Source: Lachnospiraceae bacterium (GTDB lineage Bacteria; Bacillota; Clostridia; Lachnospirales; Lachnospiraceae). Taken from it: a DNA stretch of 64,000 nucleotides. Below, piece after piece: positions 1-7,164 of the stretch. Each line of letters starts with the position of its first letter. Position 1 is the first letter of the stretch. Under the pieces are notes generated by a model. The model was given only the letters and a program-made list of their open reading frames with translations, had not been told where the DNA came from and searched no databases. The position numbers and the translations under genes were made by a program. The stretch lies in assembly GCA_030523275.1 (NCBI GenBank), contig JAUNIX010000007.1, positions 38,569 through 102,568 of the forward strand. Direction: 5' to 3'.

Positions 1-2
1 TA

Positions 3-149
3 GAGGCAAATAATGACTTAGTTTGGGAACAATTAAAATTCGCAGCGGTGCCATGTTATGAATTGGATGGACGAATGTTAAGATCCATTGAGGATGTTAT
101 AATATCAAAAGAGAGACTAAAAAAATTTTTAATGGCTGATGCAAAGTGA
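3..149 (+). CDS. C-terminal fragment of an unidentified protein (partial at window start)
   Basis: An open frame runs from the first bases of the window to a TGA at 147-149 and gives the last 48 residues of a protein that begins outside. The tail is mixed helical and ends in a lysine-rich segment (KERLKKF). I do not recognise a family. No start codon or upstream context is available, so reality of the frame rests on its being open to the edge and on the promoter-less, ribosome-site-preceded gene that follows. Confidence 0.4.
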   Translation, partial: EANNDLVWEQLKFAAVPCYELDGRMLRSIEDVIISKERLKKFLMADAK

Positions 150-201
150 TCCTAATCTTACAGTCATTTATTAGGCATCCACAACATAGAGGAGGAGAAT
201 C

Positions 202-414
202 ATGTTTTTCAAAGAAGATCATACCTATGATATCATTCGTGACCGATCTGTGCAGCAATGGCTTGAAGAGATGTCTTCTCATGAAGATCTTGCTGTTCGA
301 GGTGGTGTCAAAGTGACACAAGATTATATTAATGATTTGAAAAAACAGATAGAACGGTTGAAAGAAACGAATGAATTAAAAAATCAATATTTAAAACAAT
401 TAAAGAACCGTTAA
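202..414 (+). CDS. Small hypothetical protein with C-terminal coiled coil
   Basis: A 70-residue protein with a strong ribosome binding site (GGAGGAG at 191-197) five bases before the ATG. The N-terminal half is mixed. The C-terminal half (about residues 40-70) is a heptad-like helix rich in Lys, Glu, Leu and Asn, which suggests oligomerisation or a partner-binding coiled coil. There is no membrane segment, signal peptide or metal motif. I do not recognise the family. It lies 52 bases after the partial gene and could be co-transcribed with it. Confidence 0.65.
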   Translation: MFFKEDHTYDIIRDRSVQQWLEEMSSHEDLAVRGGVKVTQDYINDLKKQIERLKETNELKNQYLKQLKNR

Positions 415-500
415 TATTTTGTGCTTCATGTTAAAATATTTGAGATAATTATTATAATTATCAGAAAATTCTGAATATATAATAATATGTAATAAAAGTA

Positions 501-528
501 TTGACAATTAAAAAATATAGTGTATAAT
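501..528 (+). promoter_or_regulatory. Strong sigma-A promoter for a short transcript
   Basis: TTGACA at 501-506 and TATAAT at 523-528 with a 16-base spacer. The only things downstream before a terminator hairpin at 702-742 are tiny open frames, so this very good promoter appears to drive a transcript of about 200 bases. Confidence 0.7.
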
Positions 529-622
529 AACAGTATAAAGTAAATCAAACAAATAAATAAAAACACAAAAAGAAAATTATTTATGAATTGTATTTACAAA
601 GTATAATTAGGAGGACGGTCCA

Positions 623-700
623 ATGGGAAGATAATATTTGAGACAGTCACAAATTTATAGAGTAGGAGGTTATACAGTGAAGCTTTTGATTATTCATTAG
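623..700 (+). other. String of tiny open frames in a short transcript
   Basis: AGGAGGAC at 609-616 precedes ATG-GGA-AGA-TAA (623-634, product MGR). In the same frame 54 bases on, GTAGGAGGT precedes GTG at 677 and the peptide VKLLIIH (677-700). A terminator follows at once. If the TAA at 632 were read through, the frame would be a 25-codon peptide. A third mini-frame without a clear ribosome site (MNCIYKV) lies at 583-606. Two good ribosome sites in a 200-base transcript are more than chance would suggest, but nothing shows that the peptides matter. It could be a leader peptide, an sRNA, or the remains of a small gene. Confidence 0.35.
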
Positions 701-701
701 A

Positions 702-742
702 AGGGCTATCTGATAGAAAATGAAATCAGATAGCCCTTTTTA
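702..742 (+). terminator. Rho-independent terminator of the short transcript
   Basis: A 13-base stem, AGGGCTATCTGAT (702-714) with ATCAGATAGCCCT (725-737), followed by a T run. It closes the transcript that starts near 535. Confidence 0.8.
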
Positions 743-866
743 TTGCATAAAAAGGGCCTTCCAGGCAGGATTGCACTTCGGCGACAAGGAAGTTTGTCAC
801 GAAAGTGACTCGCCGAAGGCCTAGAATCTCGTATAACGAGATTCTATTAAATTGCATAAAAAGGGC
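742..866 (+). repeat. Structured intergenic element flanked by 16-base direct repeats
   Basis: Copies of ATTGCATAAAAAGGGC at 742-757 and 851-866 bracket a densely folded segment. Its core has a 9-base outer stem (776-784 with 810-818), an 11-base 5-prime bulge (785-795), an inner stem GTCAC/GTGAC with a GAAA loop (796-809), a 3-base linker, and an 11-base hairpin (822-832 with 836-846). The same plan recurs at 3053-3120 with different stem sequences. It looks like a small mobile or RNA element without a protein. Confidence 0.55.
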
Positions 867-881
867 TTTCGAAAGTTCATT

Positions 882-1376
882 ATGAAGAATTTGATTTTGT
901 TGACAAGTGAATGTATGAGAGAATTAGATGTTTTGGGAATTCAATATGGAGATATATTAGAGCTTGAAGTGAATACGAGGGCAATGAAACGCTGGGGACA
1001 GTGTAAAAAGATGCAAAATGGTTATGCCATCAATATATCTGCAAAATTATTAGAGGAATACATTTCTGATCAAAGTACAAAAGAAACAATTTTACATGAG
1101 CTATTACATACTTGTGAAAATTGTTTTGATCACGGCATAGAGTGGAAAAGACTGGCTGAAAAAGTGAATCAGGCGTATGGTTATCAGATTAAAAGAACAA
1201 CGGCAGCAGAAGAAAAAGGAATCATGGAAATGCCTGTTCAGACACGAGTGAAGCATCGCTTTCATTGTGCAGGATGTGGTATAGTGGTTGAGCGTGTAAG
1301 GGAAAGTAAATTTACAAAGAATTATCGTCAGTATCGATGCAGTAGATGTGGAGCTCATTTTATCAAAGAATTCTAA
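882..1376 (+). CDS. SprT-like zinc metalloprotein
   Basis: A 164-residue SprT-family protein. The motif HELLH (about residue 70) with a further His and GxEWK after it is the zinc-peptidase signature of the SprT/YgjP type, and the C-terminus holds a two-CxxC zinc ribbon (CAGC and CSRC). The family is poorly characterised in bacteria; eukaryotic relatives cleave DNA-protein crosslinks, but that role cannot be carried over here. I chose ATG 882. A longer TTG start at 852 would begin inside the 851-866 direct repeat, which argues that the upstream repeat landed next to the gene. The ribosome site is weak for either start. A terminator follows directly. Confidence 0.75.
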   Translation: MKNLILLTSECMRELDVLGIQYGDILELEVNTRAMKRWGQCKKMQNGYAINISAKLLEEYISDQSTKETILHELLHTCENCFDHGIEWKRLAEKVNQAYGYQIKRTTAAEEKGIMEMPVQTRVKHRFHCAGCGIVVERVRESKFTKNYRQYRCSRCGAHFIKEF

Positions 1377-1390
1377 TAAAAAATATTTAT

Positions 1391-1435
1391 AACACAAAAA
1401 ACACTGACTCCGAAATAGTCAGTGTTTTTTGTGTT
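1391..1435. terminator. Bidirectional terminator between sprT-like and agcS
   Basis: A 19-base perfect inverted repeat (1391-1409 with 1417-1435) with A and T runs at both ends. It serves both converging genes. Confidence 0.85.
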
Positions 1436-1458
1436 ATGTATGTCATGTTTTAAAAAAA

Positions 1459-2871
1459 TTATTTTTTCTTCCAAGATGCTCTTTCTTTTTCAACGGTAGG
1501 TTGGAAACGATTTACTTCTGCAACGATGACATTGCTTAATAATAACATACAGATTAAGTTTGGAATTGCCATTAAAGCATTCATGATATCAGAAATATCC
1601 CATACTAACTGTAATGTCTGTGTAGCTCCGAAGAATACGACTAATGAGAATACAACACGATAAATGATATTGTATTTATGGCTCTGGAATAAATATTCAA
1701 ACGCTTTTTCACCGTGATATTCCCATCCGAGAATGGTTGAAAATGCAAATAAAATAATTCCGATGGATACAATATAGCTTCCTACAGGTCCAAGGACACT
1801 AGAAAATGCTGCCATAGTCAGTTCGATTCCCTGTAATGGTTGACCATCTGGACCAACACTTCCTAAAACACCAGAAGCGGCAATCGAAATACCAGTAATA
1901 GAACAAACAACAATCGTATCGAAGAAAGTTCCTGTCATATTGATATAACCCTGACGAACTGGATCATCTGTGGTAGCAGCCGCTGCAGTGATCGCAGCAG
2001 AACCAAGACCAGCTTCATTTGAGAAGACACCACGAGCAACACCGTAACGAATCGAATTCATAACGGATACTGTGATTGTTCCTAAAACACCGCCGCCAAT
2101 CGCTTTTGGATTAAATGCCATACCAAAGATTAAATAAAGACCATGAGGAACATTTGTGATATTTCCTAAAATAACAATAATACCGCCGATAACATAGAAA
2201 ATAGCCATAGCAGGAACAACAACAGAAGAAATTCTTGAAATGCTGGTAATTCCTCCTAAAACGATAATTAATGTAAGAACAGTCAAAATAATTCCGGTTA
2301 CATAAGTAGGAATGCCAAAGGAAGCGTGTAAGGATCCGGAAATAGAGTTTGCCTGTGTCATATTACCGATACCAAAGGAAGCAAGAACAGCAAACAAAGC
2401 GAATAAGAATCCCATTGTATTACCAAAAGCTTTGTTTTTAAAAGCATTTTTCATGGTGTACATAGGTCCACCAGACATTTCACCTTTTTCATTTACTTCA
2501 CGATATTTGATTGCTAACATACATTCACTGAATTTTGAAGTCAGACCAAAGCAGGCAGAAATCCACATCCATACCAATGCTCCAGGACCCCCGGAAACCA
2601 TAGCTGTTGCAACACCGACAATATTACCGGTTCCGATTGTTGCAGCTAATGCGGTCATCAATGCTGAGAACGGAGAAACGTCACCTTCCCCTCGTTTGGT
2701 TGTACGGGCTTCTTTGCTCAGTACACTATGTAATGCATAGCCTAAGTTTCTCCATGGAAGAAATTTAAGGCGTATCGTTAAGAAAATACCTGTGCCGACT
2801 AATAATACCAACATGACTGGCCCCCAGACAAAGGTATCAATAGCTCCTACGATTTTTGATACTTGTTCCAT
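1459..2871 (-). CDS. Sodium:alanine/glycine symporter (AGCS family)
   Basis: A 470-residue membrane protein of usual AGCS length with about eleven hydrophobic segments. Family signatures seen include PFSALMTALAATIGTGNIVG near residue 65, MWISACFGLTSKFSE near 100, and GVARGVFSNEAGLGSA near 280. It imports small neutral amino acids (alanine, glycine) with sodium. GAGGAGA lies eight bases before the ATG. The gene is alone between a shared terminator and a long structured leader on its 5-prime side, which contains a possible glycine-type aptamer; glycine-responsive control of AGCS genes is well known in Firmicutes, so the context favours glycine or alanine as substrate. Confidence 0.93.
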   Translation of the reverse strand: MEQVSKIVGAIDTFVWGPVMLVLLVGTGIFLTIRLKFLPWRNLGYALHSVLSKEARTTKRGEGDVSPFSALMTALAATIGTGNIVGVATAMVSGGPGALVWMWISACFGLTSKFSECMLAIKYREVNEKGEMSGGPMYTMKNAFKNKAFGNTMGFLFALFAVLASFGIGNMTQANSISGSLHASFGIPTYVTGIILTVLTLIIVLGGITSISRISSVVVPAMAIFYVIGGIIVILGNITNVPHGLYLIFGMAFNPKAIGGGVLGTITVSVMNSIRYGVARGVFSNEAGLGSAAITAAAATTDDPVRQGYINMTGTFFDTIVVCSITGISIAASGVLGSVGPDGQPLQGIELTMAAFSSVLGPVGSYIVSIGIILFAFSTILGWEYHGEKAFEYLFQSHKYNIIYRVVFSLVVFFGATQTLQLVWDISDIMNALMAIPNLICMLLLSNVIVAEVNRFQPTVEKERASWKKK

Positions 2872-2906
2872 AATATAATCTCCTCTTTTCTGTCAATCAA
2901 ATGTTA

Positions 2907-3031
2907 TATCAGATGTGAGATGATTCCACCTCTATAGGTGTTGAGTAACAAGTTTTTATCAGTTACCATGTATCCGAAGGAAAGCTCCGGTGGAGGTTTC
3001 CTTTGGTGGAAGTCCAATCTCCCATCTGATA
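2907..3031 (-). promoter_or_regulatory. Structured agcS leader, candidate degenerate glycine riboswitch
   Basis: Read on the minus strand, UAUCAG (3031-3026) can pair with CUGAUA (2962-2957) to close a 75-base domain containing GGGAGA, CCACCAAAGGAAAC, a CUCC-ACC-GGAG hairpin and CUUUCC..GGAUAC, in the order and spacing of a glycine aptamer (compare the second aptamer of the gcvT element). The same 5-prime strand can instead pair over 14 bases with 2920-2907, just before the ribosome site of agcS. Two mutually exclusive pairings of this kind are what a riboswitch needs. Key bases depart from consensus, so the class call is tentative. Confidence 0.42.
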
Positions 3032-3033
3032 TA

Positions 3034-3050
3034 CGCTCCGCGAGGATGCG
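3034..3050 (+). repeat. Dispersed repeat CGCTCCGCRAGGATGCG, copy 1
   Basis: The 17-base sequence is identical to the copy at 24077-24093 and one base from the copy at 56029-56045. In all three an inverted-repeat arm ends just before it on the plus strand. Confidence 0.7.
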
Positions 3051-3052
3051 CA

Positions 3053-3120
3053 GGGATTCGGATATGTATTATGTCAGTGAAAACTGACCCGAATCCCGCG
3101 TCAAGACTCGCGAGTCTTGA
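3053..3120 (+). repeat. Second copy of the folded intergenic element
   Basis: A 9-base outer stem (3053-3061 with 3089-3097), an 11-base 5-prime bulge (3062-3072), an inner 6-base stem with GAAA loop (3073-3088), a 3-base linker and a 20-base palindrome (3101-3120). Stem, bulge, loop and linker sizes match the element at 776-846, while the stem bases differ. Confidence 0.5.
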
Positions 3121-3312
3121 ATTGATTCCCTGTGATGTGTTTTTGCACATAAGACATATGTCTGTATGCACAATACAGATATTTTACTAGAAAGAATCAC
3201 ATTTGTAAAGCTAATATTAAATTTTTATCATTTGTTAAAGAATCATTATGCAAAAAAAGAGGATTTATGATATAATATCATATCTGAAAAATCAGAAAGG
3301 AAATGTAAAATT

Positions 3313-3825
3313 ATGGAATTGTGGGATATTTATGATAAGAATAAAGTAAGAACTGGCCGTACAATGAAAAGAAATGACTGGTGTTTAAAAGATGATGAGT
3401 ATCATTTGACGGTACTTGGAGTTGTAGCAACACCAGATCATAAATTTTTAATTACAAAACGCGTGATGACGAAGGCTTGGGCACCTGGCTGGTGGGAAGT
3501 GTCCGGAGGTGCAGCGATGGCTGGAGAAGAGTCCCTGGAGGCAGTTATTCGCGAGGTAAAGGAAGAGACAGGACTTGATGTAAGTGAAGCAGAGGGCGGT
3601 TATCAATTTACATATCATAGAGAAAATCCAGGTGAGGGAGACAATTATTTTGTTGATGTATATCGCTTTATTCTTGATTTTGATGAATCAGATTTGAATC
3701 TGCAGGAAGCAGAGACGGATGGGTATATGTTGGCAACTTTAGATCAAATTAAAGACTTTGCCGAGCAGGGAATTTTCCTTCACTATGATAGTATTAAAGC
3801 GGTATTTGAGATAGGAGAAGAATGA
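3313..3825 (+). CDS. Nudix hydrolase, IPP-isomerase-like subgroup
   Basis: A 170-residue Nudix protein. The Nudix box GX5EX7REXXEEXG is complete (GGAAMAGEESLEAV..REVKEETG, about residues 65-90) and so binds metal and cuts a nucleoside-diphosphate-like bond. The N-terminal ELWDIYDKNKVRTG is typical of the YfcD/Idi-like subgroup, whose substrates are mostly unknown. A TATAAT at 3271-3276 and AAAGGAAA before the ATG support expression. Its stop overlaps the start of the isochorismatase-family gene, so the two form an operon. A role in nucleotide or NAD breakdown is plausible but not shown. Confidence 0.88.
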   Translation: MELWDIYDKNKVRTGRTMKRNDWCLKDDEYHLTVLGVVATPDHKFLITKRVMTKAWAPGWWEVSGGAAMAGEESLEAVIREVKEETGLDVSEAEGGYQFTYHRENPGEGDNYFVDVYRFILDFDESDLNLQEAETDGYMLATLDQIKDFAEQGIFLHYDSIKAVFEIGEE

Positions 3826-4352
3826 TGCAGGATATTTTGGTTGTAGTGGATATGCAAAATGACTTTATTGATGGGGTTTTGGGAACGTCGGAAGCGCAGG
3901 AAATTGTTTCTTCTGTGGTAGAAAAGGTCAAGAATTTTGATGGGAAAGTACTGTTTACAAGGGATACGCATGGGGAACAGTATATGGAAACCCAGGAAGG
4001 CAAAAATCTTCCGGTTCCGCATTGTATCAAAGATACAAAGGGATGGGAGATTCATCCTCAGTTAGAAAAACTTCGAGTAGAAGAGGCGATCGATAAAGTA
4101 ACATTTGGTTCTGCTGATTTAGGACAATTTTTAAAGGCGGAAAATGCTAAAAATCCAATCAACAGTATCACATTTGTTGGTCTATGTACGGATATTTGTG
4201 TCATTTCCAATGCGATGTTAGTTAAGGCGTTTTTACCGGAAGTGCCGATCATGGTTGATGCAGCATGTTGTGCCGGGGTGACACCAGAAAGTCATCATAC
4301 GGCATTGCAGGCGATGAAAGCATGTCAGATAGAGATTCTAAATGAACAATAA
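3822..4352 (+). CDS. Isochorismatase-family cysteine hydrolase (nicotinamidase-like)
   Basis: A 176-residue protein with the catalytic triad of the family: Asp in DMQNDFIDG (near residue 11), Lys in DKVTFGS (near 87) and Cys in GLCTDICV (near 127), with the characteristic cis-peptide region before the Cys. PncA-type nicotinamidases share this layout and a metal-binding DxHxxxH; here DTHGEQYMETQEGK..HC matches in part. The ATG overlaps the stop of the Nudix gene (ATGATG, either Met could start). Coupling with a Nudix hydrolase suggests pyridine nucleotide salvage; the amide substrate is uncertain. Confidence 0.85.
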   Translation: MMQDILVVVDMQNDFIDGVLGTSEAQEIVSSVVEKVKNFDGKVLFTRDTHGEQYMETQEGKNLPVPHCIKDTKGWEIHPQLEKLRVEEAIDKVTFGSADLGQFLKAENAKNPINSITFVGLCTDICVISNAMLVKAFLPEVPIMVDAACCAGVTPESHHTALQAMKACQIEILNEQ

Positions 4353-4388
4353 TCCAATGGAACACGCCGTGTGCCTTCGCGTAAATAA

Positions 4389-4425
4389 AAAGGATTTGCC
4401 CTTGATATTTGGCAAATCCTTTTTT
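4389..4425. terminator. Bidirectional terminator
   Basis: AAAAAGGATTTGCC pairs with GGCAAATCCTTTTTT around a short loop, with T runs outward on both strands. It separates the isochorismatase gene from the converging PurF-like gene. Confidence 0.85.
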
Positions 4426-4433
4426 GTCTAAGT

Positions 4434-5840
4434 TTATTCTTTTCCATCCCAGCAATAGGTGCAAAGTTTGCTTCTATCTAATCCTACAGATTCGATCATG
4501 TCATCTAGACGATGATATCTTAATGAAGTAAAGTTTAGCTGTTCGCAGATACGATCGATCATATCCTGATATTCTGGTGTATCTGGGTCAGAATATGGAG
4601 CTAAATTTACATGTTTATAGCCGACATTCATTGACTGGATCGTACGGCGGGCAATCAAATCCATTTCGGAAGTAGAACGAGAGAAGTTTAAATATTTACA
4701 GCCATATAAAATAGGTGGACATGCCGGACGGACATGTACTTCTTTGGCTCCGCTCTTGTAAAGGAATTCCGTTGTCTCACGAAGCTGTGTTCCACGAACG
4801 ATAGAATCGTCGATCAATAATAAACTTTTATCCTGAATCAGATCATGGACAGGAATCAACTTCATCTTAGCAATCAGATTACGTTTGCTTTGGATCGTAG
4901 GCATAAAAGAACGTGGCCATGTCGGTGTGTATTTGATAAATGGTCTGGAAAATGGAATTCCAGATTCGTTTGCGTATCCGACGGCGTGTGCAGTACCGGA
5001 ATCAGGAACGCCTGCTACAGTATCCGGTTTTACATTGTCACGTTGCGCGAGCTTTTGTCCACAGTGATAACGCATACTCTCAACACCAATACCCTCATAA
5101 GATGAAGATGGGTAACCATAATATACCCAGAGGAAGGTGCAGATTTTCATATCTTTACCTGGTTTTACAAGTGTACGGATACCTTCTGGAGTCATAATGA
5201 TGATTTCACCAGGTCCTAGTTCGCGTTCTTCGCGGTATCCTAAATTAAGATAAGCAAAACTTTCAAAAGCCAAACAATAACCGTCATCTTTTTTGCCGAT
5301 AGCTACAGGGGTTCTGCCCAGACGGTCTCTAGCGGCGTAAATTCCTTTTGGTGTTAACAAGATAATGCTCATAGAACCCTCGATGATTTCCTGTGCATAT
5401 TGGATTCCTTCTATAATATTATCTTTTTGATTGATAATTGCTGCAACTAACTCTGTTGCATTGATATCACCTCCGCTCATTTCTAAGAAATGGGCATGTC
5501 CGGTACTAAAAATATCTTGAATGATCGTATCAATGTTATTGATCTTGCCAACGGTCATAATGGCATAAGTTCCGTGATGGGAACGCACGATCAGTGGCTG
5601 TGGTTCATAATCAGAGATACAGCCGATTCCCATAGAACCGTGCATAACATTGACATCTCTGTCGAATTTGGTACGGAATGGAGCATTTTCGATGTTATGA
5701 ATAGCTCTGTCAAATCCCTTGTCCTTGTCATAGACTGCCATACCGGCACGTCTGGTTCCTAAATGGGAATGATAGTCTGTCCCAAAGAATAAATCAAAAA
5801 TACAATCCTGTTTTAGGGCTGCTGCAAAAAAACCTCCCAT
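4434..5840 (-). CDS. PurF-like amidophosphoribosyltransferase paralogue lacking the N-terminal Cys
   Basis: A 468-residue protein of PurF length. An Ntn-type glutaminase fold covers roughly residues 1-230, and a PRPP-binding loop (LLIDDSIVRGTQ) lies near 350. Cysteines near 250-465, including ACPPILYGC and the terminal CTYC, match the iron-sulphur ligands of Bacillus-type PurF. The start is ATG 5840, preceded by GGAGG. The mature PurF begins with a catalytic Cys (CGVFG); here the protein begins MGGFF, so the glutamine-hydrolysing nucleophile is absent. It may use ammonia, may have another substrate, or may regulate. It is preceded by its own promoter and not by other purine genes. Confidence 0.85.
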   Translation of the reverse strand: MGGFFAAALKQDCIFDLFFGTDYHSHLGTRRAGMAVYDKDKGFDRAIHNIENAPFRTKFDRDVNVMHGSMGIGCISDYEPQPLIVRSHHGTYAIMTVGKINNIDTIIQDIFSTGHAHFLEMSGGDINATELVAAIINQKDNIIEGIQYAQEIIEGSMSIILLTPKGIYAARDRLGRTPVAIGKKDDGYCLAFESFAYLNLGYREERELGPGEIIIMTPEGIRTLVKPGKDMKICTFLWVYYGYPSSSYEGIGVESMRYHCGQKLAQRDNVKPDTVAGVPDSGTAHAVGYANESGIPFSRPFIKYTPTWPRSFMPTIQSKRNLIAKMKLIPVHDLIQDKSLLLIDDSIVRGTQLRETTEFLYKSGAKEVHVRPACPPILYGCKYLNFSRSTSEMDLIARRTIQSMNVGYKHVNLAPYSDPDTPEYQDMIDRICEQLNFTSLRYHRLDDMIESVGLDRSKLCTYCWDGKE

Positions 5841-5922
5841 AGTGTCCTCCAATCTTTTACTTTTTCATGTTCGTATCAATTTGTAACGGTCCAGATTTAT
5901 ACTGAACAATTGCATCAGTTTT

Positions 5923-5951
5923 ATTATAATGAAATATATCATAAGAAACAA
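5923..5951 (-). promoter_or_regulatory. Promoter of the PurF-like gene
   Basis: On the minus strand TTGTTT (5951-5946) and TATAAT (5928-5923) are separated by exactly 17 bases, about 80 bases before the PurF-like start. Confidence 0.6.
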
Positions 5952-5953
5952 TG

Positions 5954-6835
5954 TTATTTTATGTTTTTATACAATAATAATACATATAGGATTCCACAAA
6001 GGGTATCCATACCTGAAGAATGACCGATTTTGCCAAACGATTTATAGATTTCGCTGGACGATGAAAGCAAAGGCAAGCTGCAAACTGCCTGACTAAAATG
6101 TCCTTTTAAGGCGCAGGAAAGGAATGCTGCACTGATATCGTTTGTGCGATTCAAATTTTCGCCTATCAATTTTTTGAGGTATGTGGCAAACGGATCTTGT
6201 TCTGTGTTGATAAGAATTAGCCCCGCCAGAACCCCGCATAAAAAATCATCTCCGCTTGGTGTAAGACCAATTCCAACTCCGATCAAATCGGAAAGTTCTC
6301 TGGCAGATTTATAAAATGATTCTTCCATATAATATAAGTAAGATTTTCTGATTTTCTCTTTTGCATAGGACAATATGAAAGAATCCGGTGACAAATTGAT
6401 TTGCTGTGGATTGATAAAAATCAATGAGAAGCCGTTTGTATCGGAATCAATCAATACAGTTTTTATCTGTTCCAAAAGTTGTTCTGTCTGTGTAGAAGGT
6501 AAAGAAACATTTAAATACAAATTTGTACATTCTATATTTAGAAAACAAAAGGAATATTTTTCACCAGAAGACAAAAGAATATCAATAGAACAAGTCTTTG
6601 GATTGACCTTGAATGTTTGACCAGTTGAAATTTTAAGAGAGTTAAAATTTTTAACGGAAAGATTGGTGATCAAACTTAAGGGAGACAATGGAGTGTCTTT
6701 TGTCTGGAGAGTCAAAAGTGTATGACCTATTGCCAGGTTAATGGTTTTTTGGTAAACGGAATGTACGATTCCACTGGAATGATGGTTTAATAAATGCAAT
6801 GCATAATTTGAAATATTAGTAATTAAAAAATTCAT
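5954..6835 (-). CDS. allH: AllH-like DUF2877 protein, third subunit of oxamate carbamoyltransferase
   Basis: A 293-residue DUF2877 protein. The family signature GIGLTPSGDDFLCGVLAGL is present near residue 190. In Escherichia coli the DUF2877 protein YlbF (AllH) is encoded beside FdrA and YlbE, and the three together form the transcarbamylase that converts oxalurate to oxamate and carbamoyl phosphate. Here the gene is split away from the fused allF-allG gene by about 6 kb and faces the other way from allB, sharing a 329-base intergenic region with it. CGAGGA precedes the ATG. Assignment to the same complex is inference from family and locus. Confidence 0.8.
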   Translation of the reverse strand: MNFLITNISNYALHLLNHHSSGIVHSVYQKTINLAIGHTLLTLQTKDTPLSPLSLITNLSVKNFNSLKISTGQTFKVNPKTCSIDILLSSGEKYSFCFLNIECTNLYLNVSLPSTQTEQLLEQIKTVLIDSDTNGFSLIFINPQQINLSPDSFILSYAKEKIRKSYLYYMEESFYKSARELSDLIGVGIGLTPSGDDFLCGVLAGLILINTEQDPFATYLKKLIGENLNRTNDISAAFLSCALKGHFSQAVCSLPLLSSSSEIYKSFGKIGHSSGMDTLCGILYVLLLYKNIK

Positions 6836-7051
6836 TAAAATTTTCCTCGAAAAAGTTATTATAACTTATTTTATCAGAATTTAAGCAAATATACAATTTG
6901 AAATTATTAAAAACCGGTTTCTTGCAATTTTATAAAATGAATTTTTATTTTAATAAAACTTCATTTTGGGAATGGTACCATTTCTTACCGGAATACAAAA
7001 TAATATATAGATTATCCGACAGAAAACCTAATATTTTTTAGGTGAAAGCAC

Positions 7052-7080
7052 TTGTAATCTATTCCTATATCATATAAAAT
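7052..7080 (+). promoter_or_regulatory. allB promoter
   Basis: TTGTAA (7052-7057) and TAAAAT (7075-7080) with a 17-base spacer. The TGGT-NN-ACCA operator lies about 36 bases after the -10, within the transcribed leader, a position suited to repression. The rest of 6836-7164 is AT-rich and includes a palindrome AATGGTACCATT at 6971-6982 but no other gene. Confidence 0.65.
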
Positions 7081-7115
7081 AAAACAATAGAATTGAAAAA
7101 TTGAAAAATTAAAAA

Positions 7116-7127
7116 CTGGTTGACCAG
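7116..7127. promoter_or_regulatory. Operator 1 of the allantoin regulon
   Basis: CTGGT-TG-ACCAG, perfect 5-base half sites with a 2-base centre. The same site occurs at 11065-11076 and 22751-22762. The TGGT-NN-ACCA form matches sites of FadR-subfamily GntR regulators, and one is encoded at 20261-21265. Confidence 0.72.
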
Positions 7128-7164
7128 AAAACGAATATTGCAAAATAGTTTAGGAGGTATGGAT

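Noticed and set aside
2959..3190. Overlapping 66- and 70-codon frames on both strands in the agcS leader
   Set aside because: They lie in strongly self-complementary DNA, have no ribosome site, and mirror each other through the inverted repeats.
4355..4380. Further copy of the dispersed repeat near ATGGAACACGCCGTGTG
   Set aside because: Only about 12 of 17 positions match the 25448-25482 repeat and the core CGCTCCGC is absent.
6971..6982. AATGGTACCATT as a fourth allantoin operator
   Set aside because: It has the TGGT and ACCA half sites but no 2-base centre, so spacing differs from the three good sites. It could still be a weak site near allH.
7042..7060. Catabolite-control (cre) site in the allB promoter
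   Set aside because: TGAAAGCACTTGTAA lacks the central CG and the 3-prime half of the consensus.
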